In this document: in pieces, positions 7,372-15,960 of the stretch
Layout of the letters: the number at the start of each line of letters is the position of its first letter
How positions within the stretch are numbered: position 1 is the stretch's first letter
Assembly (NCBI RefSeq): GCF_000472285.1
Contig: NZ_KI421422.1
Coordinates: 12,951 to 51,035, forward strand
Origin: Desulfuromonas sp. TF
GTDB lineage: Bacteria > Desulfobacterota > Desulfuromonadia > Desulfuromonadales > ATBO01
Direction of reading: 5' to 3'
Length of the DNA stretch: 38,085 bases
The notes under the pieces: generated by a model
Told to the model about the DNA's origin: nothing
Databases searched by the model: none
Seen by the model: the letters and a program-made list of their open reading frames with translations, nothing else
Made by a program: the position numbers and the translations under genes

Positions 7372-8846
7372 CCTTTTTCTCCACGGGTCGCTTGGGGCAG
7401 AAAGACACTGAAGCAACTCCCCTCACTGGGGGTGCTGGCGACCTCGATCCATCCGCCATGCTCCTCGGCGATCCCGTAAGCGATGGAGAGACCGAGGCCG
7501 GTTCCCCGGCCGACATCCTTGGTGGTGTAAAAGGGATCGAAGATATGGGACAGGTTCTCCGGAGCAATCCCCACTCCCTGGTCTTCGACCCGGATACAGC
7601 ACCAGGAGCCGTTCTCCGCCGCCCTCCCCTCCGGCGGAGAGGAGGCGCAATCCTTTTTCAATTGCAGGGACAATCGCCCTCCCTCGGGCATGGACTGGAT
7701 GCCATTCATGGCCAGGTTGAGCAGCACCTGCTGGAGCTGACCGGGATCGGCGTTGACGGTCAGAGACCCCTCTTCGGCCTCCCAGTGCAGATCGATCCCC
7801 TGATTGCGGGCAGTCGGTGCAAGGAGGTCGAGCGTCCCCTTGATCAGTCCGCTCAGCTCAACCGGCTGCTTGCGCGCCTGGCCGCGGCGGGCGAAGTCGA
7901 GAAGCTGGCGCATGATGGCAGTCATCCGCTCGGCTTGTTCGCCGATAATCCGGGCTGAACGCGCCGTCTCTTCCGGTGAGAGGTCCTGCCCGGCAATCAG
8001 TTTGGCCCGGCCGGAAATGACGTTGAGAGGGGTTCCGAGTTCGTGTGCCATGCCGGCCGAAAGACGCCCGACCGTGGCTAGGCGCTCGGTATGGCGCAGC
8101 TTTTCCAGCGCCTGGATCTTGGCATGATTGGCCGCCTGCTCCGCTTCCCGAGCTTCGGCCAACTGGCTGCGCATGCGATCGATAGTGCCGGCCAGGATGG
8201 CCAGCTCATCCCGTCCCGATACGGTAACGGCGGTGGAAAAGTCGCCGGCGCCGATCCGTTCCGCCTGTTCGGTCAGCTTCCGGACAGGACGGTTTATCCA
8301 GAAGCTTCCGAGGACCGTCATCAGCAACAGACCTGAGCCGATGGTGGCCACCATCAGCAGCGCCGAGCGACGCAGGCTCTCCCGGACATAGCCGTGCAGT
8401 TCGTCGAGTGATTCACTGACCTCGATGGCGCCGGGCCTCCCCCCGGCGGTCATGACGGGAAGGTAGGTCACCAAAAAGTCATGACCTTCCTTCGACTCGG
8501 CCAGTAGCGAGAAAGTCTCTCCCTTTTGCAGCGGGGAGAGTTCATCCCTGGAAAAGCGGGGGAGATAGCGGGGTGCGGCTTGCCCCTCGAGCCAGACCCA
8601 GCGAACCTTGAGGGGGCCGCTGACCAGGTTGGAGTTTTCCAGAAAACCGATGGCCGCCTGCTCTCCCCCAATCCGCCATATTTCCGTCAGCATGACCCTG
8701 AGGCTCTCTCCCAGGTGACGCGCTTCGCGGCTCAGTCTTTCCTTCAACTGGGCTCTTTCGCGTTGGATGGAAAGATAGCTGTTTAGAGAGAACAGGAGCG
8801 CCACCCCGAGCAGAATGGCTATCGTTATTTTGAGGGTCAGCCGCAT
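7368..8846 (-). CDS. Membrane sensor histidine kinase, partner of the adjacent sigma-54 activator
   Basis: A 492-residue class I sensor kinase. TM1 is near residues 5-24 and TM2 near 161-183, bounding a periplasmic sensor of about 135 residues. A HAMP linker (RPVRKLTEQAERIGAGDF) follows, then the HisKA helix with His268 (GMAHELGTPLN) and an HATPase domain with N box, DQGVGI and GRGTGLGLSI boxes. GTPL at the H-box resembles ZraS/AtoS-type kinases that pair with sigma-54 activators. It precedes the activator gene with an ATGA overlap, so they form a cognate pair. The arrangement resembles ZraSR-like envelope sensing, but the signal cannot be read from sequence. Confidence 0.93.
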   Translation of the reverse strand: MRLTLKITIAILLGVALLFSLNSYLSIQRERAQLKERLSREARHLGESLRVMLTEIWRIGGEQAAIGFLENSNLVSGPLKVRWVWLEGQAAPRYLPRFSRDELSPLQKGETFSLLAESKEGHDFLVTYLPVMTAGGRPGAIEVSESLDELHGYVRESLRRSALLMVATIGSGLLLMTVLGSFWINRPVRKLTEQAERIGAGDFSTAVTVSGRDELAILAGTIDRMRSQLAEAREAEQAANHAKIQALEKLRHTERLATVGRLSAGMAHELGTPLNVISGRAKLIAGQDLSPEETARSARIIGEQAERMTAIMRQLLDFARRGQARKQPVELSGLIKGTLDLLAPTARNQGIDLHWEAEEGSLTVNADPGQLQQVLLNLAMNGIQSMPEGGRLSLQLKKDCASSPPEGRAAENGSWCCIRVEDQGVGIAPENLSHIFDPFYTTKDVGRGTGLGLSIAYGIAEEHGGWIEVASTPSEGSCFSVFLPQATRGEKG

Positions 8847-9603
8847 CGATCGTTTTCTTTGGGAGGACAGGCAATCCGACGGTCATTGAAGGTCTCTATC
8901 CTGCTACTTTGGGGAGGGGGTTGTCAAGGTAAGGATAGGCGAAGGAGGAAGAGGTGAGCCGGGATGGATCCCGGCCATCTTAAATGGGCGAGCCGCCGAC
9001 TCGGCATCGGTGCCATCCAATAAGGTGCGCAGCTAGAGGCGAGGTCCCTGTACGTGGAGAGGGAAATCGACACTTGGATGTCCGATAAATCCTTAAAACA
9101 TGTGGTAGCCCCCTGTGTCAGCATAGTTGTCGCCTCTAACTGAACTCAACTCGATTGGGGGCAGTCAGGAGGCGCATGTATTCCAAAGCATTCAGGGCCT
9201 TGATGGTCAAAAATAGGGTATCGAATCACCGACCCCGCAGCGGTAATGAGAGTGCCATTTCCAGTTTTTTTATTTTTTGATATTGCTTCAATGGCAGTTG
9301 CGAAAAGTGATGCAGAATAGCTCATTTTCAGCCCCCGTGTTAACTGCATCATCTTTGGCAAGGACTTGCCCAAGCTGTGGTTCTTTGTGCTCCTTTGGAG
9401 TTTACCCCTTCTTCTGAACTGCGCAATAAAAGCACCGGAATGATCCAGATGGCCGAGCTTTCAGTACGACGCTCTGCCAAAGAGGCCAGAGCGGTTCAGA
9501 ATGTCGGCGATCCGTAAATCATCCTGCTTTGTTGATTGACCCATAAGGCCTTGGGAGTATCCATTCTTTCATCCCCTGACCTGCGAAAAGGGGTCCCACA
9601 AGA
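8847..9603. other. Gene-poor interval with no convincing gene
   Basis: About 750 bases between the sensor kinase start and the MaoC-like gene. Short open frames exist on the minus strand (for example 9146-9373, 75 codons) but none has recognisable domains, a good ribosome site or codon use like its neighbours. A small dyad (CCGGGATGGATCCCGG, near 8959) is present. The kinase promoter must lie near 8850-8950, but I could not assign it. The rest may be decayed sequence. Confidence 0.4.
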
Positions 9604-10068
9604 TCATATCCTTGCCGGCGTGCGTCGACGGTAATGCTGCCGGCCCGTCATGGAGCATACGACTTCATTCTTCTGGTTGAGCACGTCCCAGCGGAATTTA
9701 ACTGTGCCGCGGGTCTGATCCTTCTGCGATGGAGTCTGGTCGAGCACTATCGAATGCAGCCGAAGCGCATCGCCGGGTCTGACCGGCTTGAACCAACGCA
9801 ACTCATCGAGCCCTGGCGATCCGATGCACGAGGTTTGGAGTAGGTAGCCGTCACACATGAGCCGCATCGCCACGCTGCAAGTCTGCCAGCCGCTGGCGAT
9901 AAGACCGCCAAAAGGTGAGGATTTCGCTGCCTCTTCGTCGGTATGGTAAGCCTGTGGATCGTATTCGCGCGCGAACGTGATGATCTCGTCCGATGTGATC
10001 ACTCTCGGCTGCGACTCGTGCTGCCAGCCCGGCGTGAAATCTTCCCAATAATATTTAATCTGTGTCAT
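9604..10068 (-). CDS. MaoC-like (R)-hydratase family protein
   Basis: A 154-residue hot-dog-fold protein of the MaoC dehydratase family, which hydrates or dehydrates enoyl-CoA-type substrates. Visible landmarks: YWEDFTPGW at the N-terminus, the ITFAREYDPQAYHTDEEAA segment with the Asp and His of the hydratase motif (D-x(4)-H), the SPFGGLIASGWQT stretch and LRWFKPVRPGD. All match stand-alone MaoC proteins of 140-160 residues. The ATG at 10066-10068 has only a weak GGGAT ribosome site. Neighbours give no pathway context, so the substrate is unknown. Confidence 0.85.
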   Translation of the reverse strand: MTQIKYYWEDFTPGWQHESQPRVITSDEIITFAREYDPQAYHTDEEAAKSSPFGGLIASGWQTCSVAMRLMCDGYLLQTSCIGSPGLDELRWFKPVRPGDALRLHSIVLDQTPSQKDQTRGTVKFRWDVLNQKNEVVCSMTGRQHYRRRTPARI

Positions 10069-10184
10069 CAGTATGCATCCCTAAAGTGCGAATCACGTCC
10101 ACTCGCCGAACATTACCGCATCAGCAGGTCATCGGTTTATCGGCTCTATGCGGAAAACTGCCAAAAGAATCCGTAGGCATTCAG

Positions 10185-10222
10185 AAAAAGAATGGCCACC
10201 CCGGAGAAGCCGAGGTGGCCAT
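10185..10222 (-). terminator. Terminator of the toxin-antitoxin transcript
   Basis: Inverted repeat ATGGCCACC / GGTGGCCAT with a 13-base loop, starting 11 bases past the toxin stop. On the minus strand it is followed by TTCTTTTTCTG, a classic U-rich tail. Confidence 0.75.
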
Positions 10223-10233
10223 CTGTGATAACT

Positions 10234-10500
10234 TCAGTCGTAGATATTTTTCCGGTGACCTACTTCAACTACCAAGATCGTGAGGACCTGATCTTCCAAG
10301 TGGCAAATGGCCCTGTAATCCCCGATGCGGTACCGCCAAAAGCCAGCCCTGTCTCCAACCAGAGGTTTGCCGAACTGCCTGGGGTTTTCGGTCCCCTCAA
10401 GCCTCTCCCTGAAGTATTTCAGTATGCGCCGGCGAGGCTCATGGTCCAGCCGACGCAAATCATCCAGAGCTTGCTCCTGGATTTCAACTGTCCAGGCCAT
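10234..10500 (-). CDS. RelE/ParE-family toxin
   Basis: An 88-residue toxin of the RelE/ParE superfamily. The sequence MAWTVEIQEQALDDLRRLD, then RRRILKYFRERL, GKPLVGDRAGFWRYRIGDYRAICHLED and a C-terminal VVEVGHRKNIYD follow the family pattern, including the basic WRYRIGDYR strand and the terminal HR-x-IY motif. Those features favour the mRNA-cleaving RelE branch, though ParE gyrase poisons cannot be excluded. It overlaps the antitoxin gene by 17 bases in the usual antitoxin-first order and is followed by its own terminator. Confidence 0.9.
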   Translation of the reverse strand: MAWTVEIQEQALDDLRRLDHEPRRRILKYFRERLEGTENPRQFGKPLVGDRAGFWRYRIGDYRAICHLEDQVLTILVVEVGHRKNIYD

Positions 10501-10696
10501 TCAACTCCTTTTCCGCCTCCTCCAGGCTCAGACGGCGGCCGCCGGCTTCCAGCCGCGCCAGCCCTAGCAGGTAGTCTTCCCGATCCTCCAGAAACTCCTG
10601 GAGGGCTTGTCGCACGTAAAAAGACTTGCTCCTGCCCGTCTTCTGGGCGAGCCTCTCCAATCTTGCCTCGATCTCTTTATCTCGCAATCCGATCAT
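10484..10696 (-). CDS. Ribbon-helix-helix antitoxin (RelB/DinJ type)
   Basis: A 70-residue antitoxin. The N-terminal half (MIGLRDKEIEARLERLAQKTGRSKSFYVRQALQEFLE) is a standard ribbon-helix-helix DNA-binding domain; the C-terminal acidic helix (LEEAEKELNGLDS) would cover the toxin. It precedes and overlaps the toxin gene, and a palindrome lies 34 bases upstream, as expected for autorepression by the antitoxin or complex. Confidence 0.88.
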   Translation of the reverse strand: MIGLRDKEIEARLERLAQKTGRSKSFYVRQALQEFLEDREDYLLGLARLEAGGRRLSLEEAEKELNGLDS

Positions 10697-10729
10697 TTTC
10701 TTCCTCCGGGGCGACCCCTTACTGTTAAC

Positions 10730-10749
10730 GTGTTTAACATTTTAAACAC
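10730..10749. promoter_or_regulatory. Palindromic operator upstream of the toxin-antitoxin pair
   Basis: GTGTTTA-ACATTT-TAAACAC forms a perfect seven-base inverted repeat just ahead of the antitoxin gene, with a second TGTTAA-type half-site beside it. Placement fits an autoregulatory operator for the ribbon-helix-helix antitoxin. Confidence 0.65.
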
Positions 10750-10977
10750 ACATGGGAGGTGCGCGTCAAGCCTGGAGCAACAGCTTGGAGCAATCCTCCG
10801 ATAAGGGATTAAATCGGCCTTTTCGAGTGTCCAAAAAAACTCGCCATTGTAGGATTGCCAAAATGTGTCTTGTGGGGAGTGACATATGAGATTATTAGAC
10901 ATTGTGGTCTTTGCTGAACTCAACCAAATCTTACAGTGGGTGTAAGATTGAGTCTGAGCTACTACATCTAAGGAAAA

Positions 10978-11286
10978 TCATACCGGCTTTGATACCATTT
11001 CCCACAGGGTGATCTCGATGGGTTCGGAGCAGAGCTCCCCCGCCTTTGCCTTCAATTCCTTCAGGTATGGCATCTCAAGGTGAACCTCAAGGTCCTTCTT
11101 GCTCCTCCAGTTTTCATAGAGGACCAATTTCCCCTTGTCATCGGCAAGCTGGTGCAGGTCATAGTTGATGCATCCAGCCTCTGCCCGGGTCGGTGCCACA
11201 CACGCCATAATCGCTTGTTTTAATTGCTCTTCCATACCCTCTTTTGCTTTGAATCGTGCAAGAACTGTGACCTTCCTTTCTGCCAT
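10978..11286 (-). CDS. ABM-domain putative quinol monooxygenase
   Basis: A 102-residue dimeric ferredoxin-like-fold protein of the antibiotic biosynthesis monooxygenase (ABM/YgiN) family. Landmarks are TVLARFKAKEGMEEQLKQAI at the N-terminus, RAEAGCINYDLHQLADD, LVLYENWRSKKDLEVHLEMPYLK and the final EITLWEMVSKP strand. The ATG at 11284-11286 has GGGGGCGG five bases ahead; the in-frame extension upstream is unlikely. It is a single-gene unit between the toxin-antitoxin pair and the lipoprotein. Many family members have no known physiological substrate. Confidence 0.87.
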   Translation of the reverse strand: MAERKVTVLARFKAKEGMEEQLKQAIMACVAPTRAEAGCINYDLHQLADDKGKLVLYENWRSKKDLEVHLEMPYLKELKAKAGELCSEPIEITLWEMVSKPV

Positions 11287-11390
11287 ATCCGCCCCCTTTC
11301 TATTGGGTCTCAACCAGTTATTCAGAACTCAAAAAATCGTGACTTATATGAAAAGAAGGAGGGCGACTCCTTGGCCACCTCCTTGCTTAT

Positions 11391-11900
11391 TCAAGGGTTG
11401 CTTACAATTAAAACATCACTTCCTCGATAGCCCATGCCGTCGTCAGCATCCGCCACAATTTGATTGGTACCGACCACTAGAGGGACAGATACCGACCATC
11501 GATAGGAGCTTTCGCTCGGAGCTTTCTGGTCGGCGTAGATGAGCGCAAAGATAGTTTCACCAGTCGTCTGATTGGTCACAATGACATCGACCCTGGCACT
11601 GTATCTGGTGTAGTAGCATTCTGGGCTGTAAGGGTATTCGAGACAGGCAAATCCGCAAAAACAACCTGTTTCGCCCTTGATTTTCCCGTAAGGGGACTCC
11701 AAAGCGTAACCACCGACGACCAACACCTCTGCGTGGCTTGGCAAAGTCAGTGAGTCAGAATCACTCGGGTCATCAATGGCCATCTCGAGCGTGTCGATAA
11801 TGACCTCGTCCTCTCCTCCATCACCGCCACCGCCACCGCCACAAGCGTATACAGACAATATCAGTGCTAATAATGTTGAAGCTAAAATTACCTTTTTCAT
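11391..11900 (-). CDS. Small lipoprotein under a GEMM-I riboswitch
   Basis: A 169-residue exported lipoprotein of unknown function. The signal peptide MKKVILASTLLALILSVYAC ends in a lipobox with Cys20, followed by a glycine run and an acidic patch (GGGGGGDGGEDE) typical of a flexible tether. The mature part has four closely placed cysteines (CFCGFAC...EC) and a C-terminal beta-rich region (VDVIVTNQTTGETIFALIY; VPLVVGTNQIVADADD) resembling an Ig-like or adhesin-type fold. The ATG has GGAGG ahead. The leader carries a cyclic-dinucleotide aptamer and a terminator, so expression is probably tied to the surface-attachment messenger, consistent with an adhesion or matrix role (inference). Confidence 0.85.
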   Translation of the reverse strand: MKKVILASTLLALILSVYACGGGGGGDGGEDEVIIDTLEMAIDDPSDSDSLTLPSHAEVLVVGGYALESPYGKIKGETGCFCGFACLEYPYSPECYYTRYSARVDVIVTNQTTGETIFALIYADQKAPSESSYRWSVSVPLVVGTNQIVADADDGMGYRGSDVLIVSNP

Positions 11901-11930
11901 GGCAACCTCCTGGACCCATTGATATTTTTC

Positions 11931-11975
11931 AAAAAAAAACGGGCACACCAAGAGGACTAAACCCTTGACGGCCCG
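11931..11975 (-). terminator. Riboswitch-controlled terminator ahead of the lipoprotein gene
   Basis: On the minus strand, CGGGC (11971-11975) pairs with GCCCG (11940-11944), with an inner CAAG/CTTG stem, followed by nine uridines (11931-11939). The left arm and GGGTTTAG segment belong to the 3' side of the aptamer, so terminator and folded aptamer are mutually exclusive. That predicts ligand binding prevents termination (an ON switch). Confidence 0.7.
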
Positions 11976-12053
11976 GTAGACTTTGACGAAAAACGAGCCA
12001 AAGGCCCACGGCTTTCCGTCCTGCCTTTTCAGGCAGTTTAGCTTTTCATGGTT
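11955..12053 (-). promoter_or_regulatory. GEMM-I (c-di-GMP-I class) riboswitch aptamer upstream of the lipoprotein gene
   Basis: The minus strand reads GCTAAACTGCC, a GAAA-type tetraloop, then GGCAGGACGGAAAGCC, followed by GGGCCT and, further on, CTACCGGGCCGTC. This is the GEMM-I architecture (family core GCAAACC...GAAA...GGGACGCAAAGCC...). Relative to the Vibrio Vc2 aptamer, the ligand-specifying position 20 is G, predicting c-di-GMP rather than cGAMP. The G21-C46 type pair appears swapped (C with G in GACGGAAAGCC), a compensatory change also present in Geobacter GEMM-Ib RNAs. P1 forms from AACC and GGTT. Confidence 0.82.
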
Positions 12054-12060
12054 ATTAAAA

Positions 12061-12073
12061 ATCTTATACCATA
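12061..12073 (-). promoter_or_regulatory. Probable extended -10 promoter of the riboswitch-lipoprotein transcript
   Basis: The minus strand reads ATGGTATAAGAT, giving TGG-TATAAG, an extended -10 element, in an AT-rich stretch directly ahead of the aptamer. Transcription would begin near 12056, at the 5' edge of the aptamer. No good -35 box is evident at normal spacing. Confidence 0.45.
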
Positions 12074-12229
12074 AAAATTATCAGTTTTTTCTTACAACTC
12101 TTGAGTTTCAGGAAGAAGTGGTGAAGGTCTAGATGAAAACATCTGAATATTCCGAAAAGTTCTACTCCTGAGTTTCATATTTGAAAAATAGCGGCCAGTA
12201 GGCATTTCCTGAAAAGTCTGACCTGCGAA

Positions 12230-12327
12230 AAAGGGCCACCTCATCCTGTGGATGAAAATGGCCCTTTCTTCATGTCTGAAAAGTCCCGGCACCAAGACCG
12301 CCGAAAAACTGTGCTGGCACCGGTGAC
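12230..12327 (-). repeat. Repeat copy A: terminator hairpin plus conserved segment after the GGDEF-EAL gene
   Basis: Contains inverted repeat AAGGGCCA / TGGCCCTT (12231-12267) next to a conserved segment (12273-12327) with GAAAAGTC, CGCCGAAAA and GTGCTGGCACCGGTGA. Copy B at 16046-16140 shares the same order and most bases. Both copies lie just past the stop codon of a minus-strand signalling gene and just before a GEMM-I leader. The hairpin followed by TTTTTCGC on the minus strand can act as a terminator. Confidence 0.65.
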
Positions 12328-12475
12328 TTCTGGGAATTGGTGGCAGAAAGCTTCTTACCGGAAATCAAACGCAGAACTGGCAGTTAGCCATTCTTCTCCG
12401 TTGGATTTTGTGACCCTCTCAATCGATATTTTGGCGTGAACTCACTTCCCGGAGGCACCCATACCTAGTCAAAGG

Positions 12476-15400
12476 CTACGACGCCTCATGTAGCAGATTG
12501 GTGAACTCCTCGGCCGGCAGGGGCTTGCTGAAAAGGTACCCCTGATAGGTGTCGCATCCGCAACCGGCGAGAAAGTTGAGTTGCTCGCAAGTCTCAACCC
12601 CTTCGGCGACAGCAGTCAAACCCAAGTTATGCGCAATGGCAATGACGCTGGTGACGACGGAGGCGCCACTTGGATCGGTGGCCACGTCCCGGATGAAGGA
12701 GCGATCGATCTTGAGACTGTCGACCGGGAATCGGCGCAGATAGTTGAGGCTCGAGTAACCGGTACCGAAGTCGTCAAGACTAAGGCTCACGCCCAGCTCC
12801 TTGAGGGTGTGCATGGTCCGCTCCGCTTCGGTGGGATCATCCATGACCATGCTCTCGGTCAGTTCCAGTTCCAGCAGGCGCGGGTCCAGTCCGGCGTTGC
12901 GCAGAATCTCCTCAACGAGCTGCGGCAGGTCCCCTTTGCGGAACTGCCGTGCGGAGAGGTTGACGGCGACGCTCAGCACTGGCAGACCCTCGTCCTGCCA
13001 GGCCCTGGTCTGCCTACACGCTTCCTCCAGGACCCAGGTTCCGAGCGGTACGATCAACCCAGTCTCTTCTGCCAGAGGAATGAAGTCGGCCGGCGAAATC
13101 ATCCCCCGGAGCGGATGGCGCCAGCGCACCAGGGCCTCGCAGCCGATGACGCGGCCGCTGAACAGGTCGACCTTTGGTTGGTAGTGCAGACAGAATTCCT
13201 CGCGTTCAAGAGCCTGGCGCAAGGCGCCTTCGAGTTCCAGTGTTTCAAGAATTCGTTGGTTCATCTCCGGGGAATAAAAAGCGAAGTTGCTGCTGTCATT
13301 TTTTTTGGCCCGATACATGGCCAGGTCGGCGTTGCGGATCAGGGTGGGCCCATCGACGCTGTCTTTAGGGTAGAGACTGACGCCGAGACTGGCGGTGATG
13401 GTGATCTCCCGATCACAGATCTGGTAGGGCAAGGACAGGTGGTCGAGAATTTTTCTCGCCACCAGACCCACGTCTTCGGCCTCAGCGACCTCCGCCAGCA
13501 GGACGACAAATTCGTCCCCGCCCAGTCGAGCCACGGTGTCGGCATTGCGAACTTTTTGCTGCAGGCGCTGCGCCACAGCGTACAGCAACTGGTCGCCGAA
13601 GGCATGGCCGAGGCTGTCGTTGATCACTTTGAAGCGGTCGAGGTCGAGCAGCAGCACCGCCACGATCCGCCCGGAACGATGTGCATAATGGAGCGACTGG
13701 TCCAGGCGATCCTGCAGCAGAGCCCGATTGGCCAGCCCGGTTAACGCATCGTGGGTGCCCAGATGCTGGAGTTGCTCTTCGTAACGTTTTTGCTCGGTGA
13801 TGTCTTCGCCGATGCTCGCGGTTCCGATCACATCCCCAGAGGCTGAACACAGCACCGAGTTATTCCAGTGAATAAGCCGCCGCTCACCGGAACGGGTAAG
13901 GATCTCGTTCTCATGATGCCTCGTGTCCGGCATGTTATTGAGCACCTTTGCGAAAATATCTTTCAGCTCGACGTTCTCCGGCGGGATGAAGAGATCAAAC
14001 CAGTTCGAACCGAGAATCTCCTCGCGCCGCCAGCCTGTCAGTCGCAACAGGTAATCATTGCAGAAGGTAACCCGCGCGTCCCGATCGAGCGTCATGGAAA
14101 TCAAATCGACGTTGCTGAGCATGTCGCTGTAGCGCCGCTCACTTTCTCGCAGCGTATCCTCTGCTCGTTTTCGGTAGGTGATGTCCATGACCATCGCCAG
14201 GGTGCCAACGTAGCAACTTGTCTCGTCGATGAGGGGGTTGGTTGCCAGCAAAACCCATAGGTCGGAGCCGTTCTTGCGCCGGAACCGGAAATCGGTTTGT
14301 TCGCTGATCCCCTCTCGCCGGTGCATCATGTGATCTTCTGCCAGCGCACAACTAGCGTCGTCCATGAAATCGAAGACGGGTCGCCCTACCATCTCTTCTG
14401 TTCCATAACCGAGCATTTCAGCCATTTTCTGGTTCACAAAAGAGGTGATGTTTGCAGCATCAAGAACCCATATGCCTTCTTGTGCCGTCTCGACGATCTG
14501 CCGGTAGCGTGCCTCACTGGCGGCGAGTTCAGCAGTGCGAGCCGCTACGAGCACCTCAAGTTTGTCCTTATGCTGGCGCAACAGCTCTTCACTCGCATGC
14601 AGGCGACGGTAAAAATACCCTTCTCGGATTGAAAGGAGCATCCCCGTAGCCGCCAGCAGCAAAATGGTCACTCCCACTCCCCAGACCAACGGGCGATGGC
14701 GCAGGTAGCCCGCAAGTTCGTCGGTTGAAGGCCCAAAAGTCAGCAAGGTCCACTCAGCAACAGGGACGCTTTCCGTCCAGACTTCGAACTCTCTCCCCGC
14801 TAGGCGCAGAGTGGAACTTCTCGGTAGTCTGGTTTCATTAACCTTTAAATTCGACAATTCCTCAATTCTCGCTCCGGATGTTAAAGGGCTCTCCGGATTG
14901 GCGAAGATGACGGTTCCGCTGCGATCGACGACGGCAATGCTGAAATCGTGTGGCAGAGTCGTAGCAGACCATACCTGCGCGAGTTCGGCAAGCTCAATAC
15001 TTAATCCCACTAAACCTTTGAAGCGCTCATGGCTATCCTGTAGGGGAACCACTAAGCCGGTTACAACTTGTCCACTAATAGGACCCAAGTGAGGGTCCAT
15101 GACGTAGCGGGGCGCTCCGGAGGCCAAGGCTTTAAAGAACGGTAATGCCGATGCAGTCGGGGGATCATTCGGCCAGAATGGGCGGCTAGAAGCTAGGAAT
15201 CGGCCATCGGCGCTGGTCGCCGCAAAGTTCACAATCTGAGGAAATTGTCCCACAAGACGAGCGAGGAAGGCGCTGCAACCGTCCCCACCGTCGAGGCGCA
15301 TGCAATCGGTTTCGGCAATGGCGCGCAGGAGGGATTCGTAATGATCGAAGTACGCCTCTGTCGATTGTCGAACATGCTCGGCGTGATGGGCCAAGGCATT

Positions 15401-15601
15401 GCGTTCCGCACGCTTCCACTCGGCATGGTCGTGGGCCACGAGTCCGCAGGCTAGCAGCAAAATCAGCACGATGGTGCCAATCAGCGCAACACGAGTCAGG
15501 CCATGCCGCCGGGGGACTTCAGGTGCACATTCATCAATATTCTCCCCGGCGTTTTTCACGGGAGTAGACCTATTCTTGATGTGTTGTGGGTCACGCGTCA
15601 T
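12476..15601 (-). CDS. Membrane GGDEF-EAL protein (c-di-GMP synthase/phosphodiesterase) with sensor and two PAS domains
   Basis: A 1041-residue c-di-GMP turnover protein. TM1 at about 38-56 and TM2 at about 306-324 flank an extracytoplasmic Cache-like sensor. PAS domains lie at roughly 360-480 and 485-605, GGDEF at about 615-780 and EAL at about 790-1035. The cyclase signature GGDEF (694-698) is intact, with an inhibitory-site RxxD (685-688). The EAL domain keeps EAL (822-824) and the NLS, ELTES, DDFGTG, KIDRSF and AEGVET elements, so both activities are possible. The ATG at 15599-15601 has GGGGAG six bases ahead; an in-frame ATG at 15637 lacks one. Its leader holds a GEMM-I aptamer, suggesting feedback by its own product or substrate. 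Confidence 0.94.
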   Translation of the reverse strand: MTRDPQHIKNRSTPVKNAGENIDECAPEVPRRHGLTRVALIGTIVLILLLACGLVAHDHAEWKRAERNALAHHAEHVRQSTEAYFDHYESLLRAIAETDCMRLDGGDGCSAFLARLVGQFPQIVNFAATSADGRFLASSRPFWPNDPPTASALPFFKALASGAPRYVMDPHLGPISGQVVTGLVVPLQDSHERFKGLVGLSIELAELAQVWSATTLPHDFSIAVVDRSGTVIFANPESPLTSGARIEELSNLKVNETRLPRSSTLRLAGREFEVWTESVPVAEWTLLTFGPSTDELAGYLRHRPLVWGVGVTILLLAATGMLLSIREGYFYRRLHASEELLRQHKDKLEVLVAARTAELAASEARYRQIVETAQEGIWVLDAANITSFVNQKMAEMLGYGTEEMVGRPVFDFMDDASCALAEDHMMHRREGISEQTDFRFRRKNGSDLWVLLATNPLIDETSCYVGTLAMVMDITYRKRAEDTLRESERRYSDMLSNVDLISMTLDRDARVTFCNDYLLRLTGWRREEILGSNWFDLFIPPENVELKDIFAKVLNNMPDTRHHENEILTRSGERRLIHWNNSVLCSASGDVIGTASIGEDITEQKRYEEQLQHLGTHDALTGLANRALLQDRLDQSLHYAHRSGRIVAVLLLDLDRFKVINDSLGHAFGDQLLYAVAQRLQQKVRNADTVARLGGDEFVVLLAEVAEAEDVGLVARKILDHLSLPYQICDREITITASLGVSLYPKDSVDGPTLIRNADLAMYRAKKNDSSNFAFYSPEMNQRILETLELEGALRQALEREEFCLHYQPKVDLFSGRVIGCEALVRWRHPLRGMISPADFIPLAEETGLIVPLGTWVLEEACRQTRAWQDEGLPVLSVAVNLSARQFRKGDLPQLVEEILRNAGLDPRLLELELTESMVMDDPTEAERTMHTLKELGVSLSLDDFGTGYSSLNYLRRFPVDSLKIDRSFIRDVATDPSGASVVTSVIAIAHNLGLTAVAEGVETCEQLNFLAGCGCDTYQGYLFSKPLPAEEFTNLLHEAS

Positions 15602-15782
15602 ATTTACTCCCCTGGGGGGTGCCGGTTGGTTGAGCATTTAATCTTCGGAACGATCCTGTCGATCGTCAAGCGCGAGGCGTTTACAACCAAAGACAATGCT
15701 TCCAGTAATTGGTAGTATCCCGGAACAACTGGGAGGTCAATGAACTGGCGTCAGGCATTTGAAAGCCGCAGGAGGGGCTGAT

Positions 15783-15836
15783 TCAAGAGAAAAACAAAAA
15801 GCCCGCCGTTCTTCCGAAGACGAGCCATAGGCTTCC
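15783..15836 (-). terminator. Probable expression-platform terminator of the GGDEF-EAL riboswitch
   Basis: On the minus strand, a GC-rich imperfect hairpin built from GGAAGCC...TCTTCGGAAGA...GGCGGGC ends in TTTTTGTTTTTC. It sits 10-60 bases past the aptamer and more than 150 bases before the start codon. Its exact pairing is not unique by eye. Confidence 0.5.
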
Positions 15837-15845
15837 GGGGGGGGA

Positions 15846-15948
15846 ACCTTCTTCGGCAACCCGGCTATCCGTGCCAACCAATCAGGAGGTGGCCGAGGAC
15901 CCGTGGCTTTGCGTCCCCGGATTGCTCCGGGTTTGCCTTTTCATCTAT
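15846..15948 (-). promoter_or_regulatory. GEMM-I (c-di-GMP-I) riboswitch aptamer upstream of the GGDEF-EAL gene
   Basis: The minus strand reads AAAAGGCAAACC, stem CGGA-GCAA-TCCG with a GNRA tetraloop, GGGGACGCAAAGCC, ACGGGTCCT, and 3' AGCCGGGTTGCCGA. Every core block of the classical c-di-GMP-I consensus is present. Position 20 is G (c-di-GMP type), and the G21-C46 pair is the canonical one, unlike the lipoprotein aptamer. It lies in the leader of a c-di-GMP enzyme gene, so the messenger can control its own turnover. Confidence 0.9.
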
Positions 15949-15960
15949 GTACAGGAAAAA

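Noticed and set aside
9146-9373. 75-codon minus-strand frame in the 8847-9603 gap
   Set aside because: No convincing ribosome site, no family resemblance, and atypical composition. It may be decayed sequence.
11955-12053. cGAMP (GEMM-Ib) assignment for the lipoprotein aptamer
   Set aside because: Overall scaffold resembles GEMM-Ib, but the ligand-specifying position is G rather than A, so c-di-GMP is the better prediction.
12581-13744. Plus-strand open frame opposite the GGDEF-EAL gene
   Set aside because: Antisense shadow; no domain, and the minus-strand motifs are complete.
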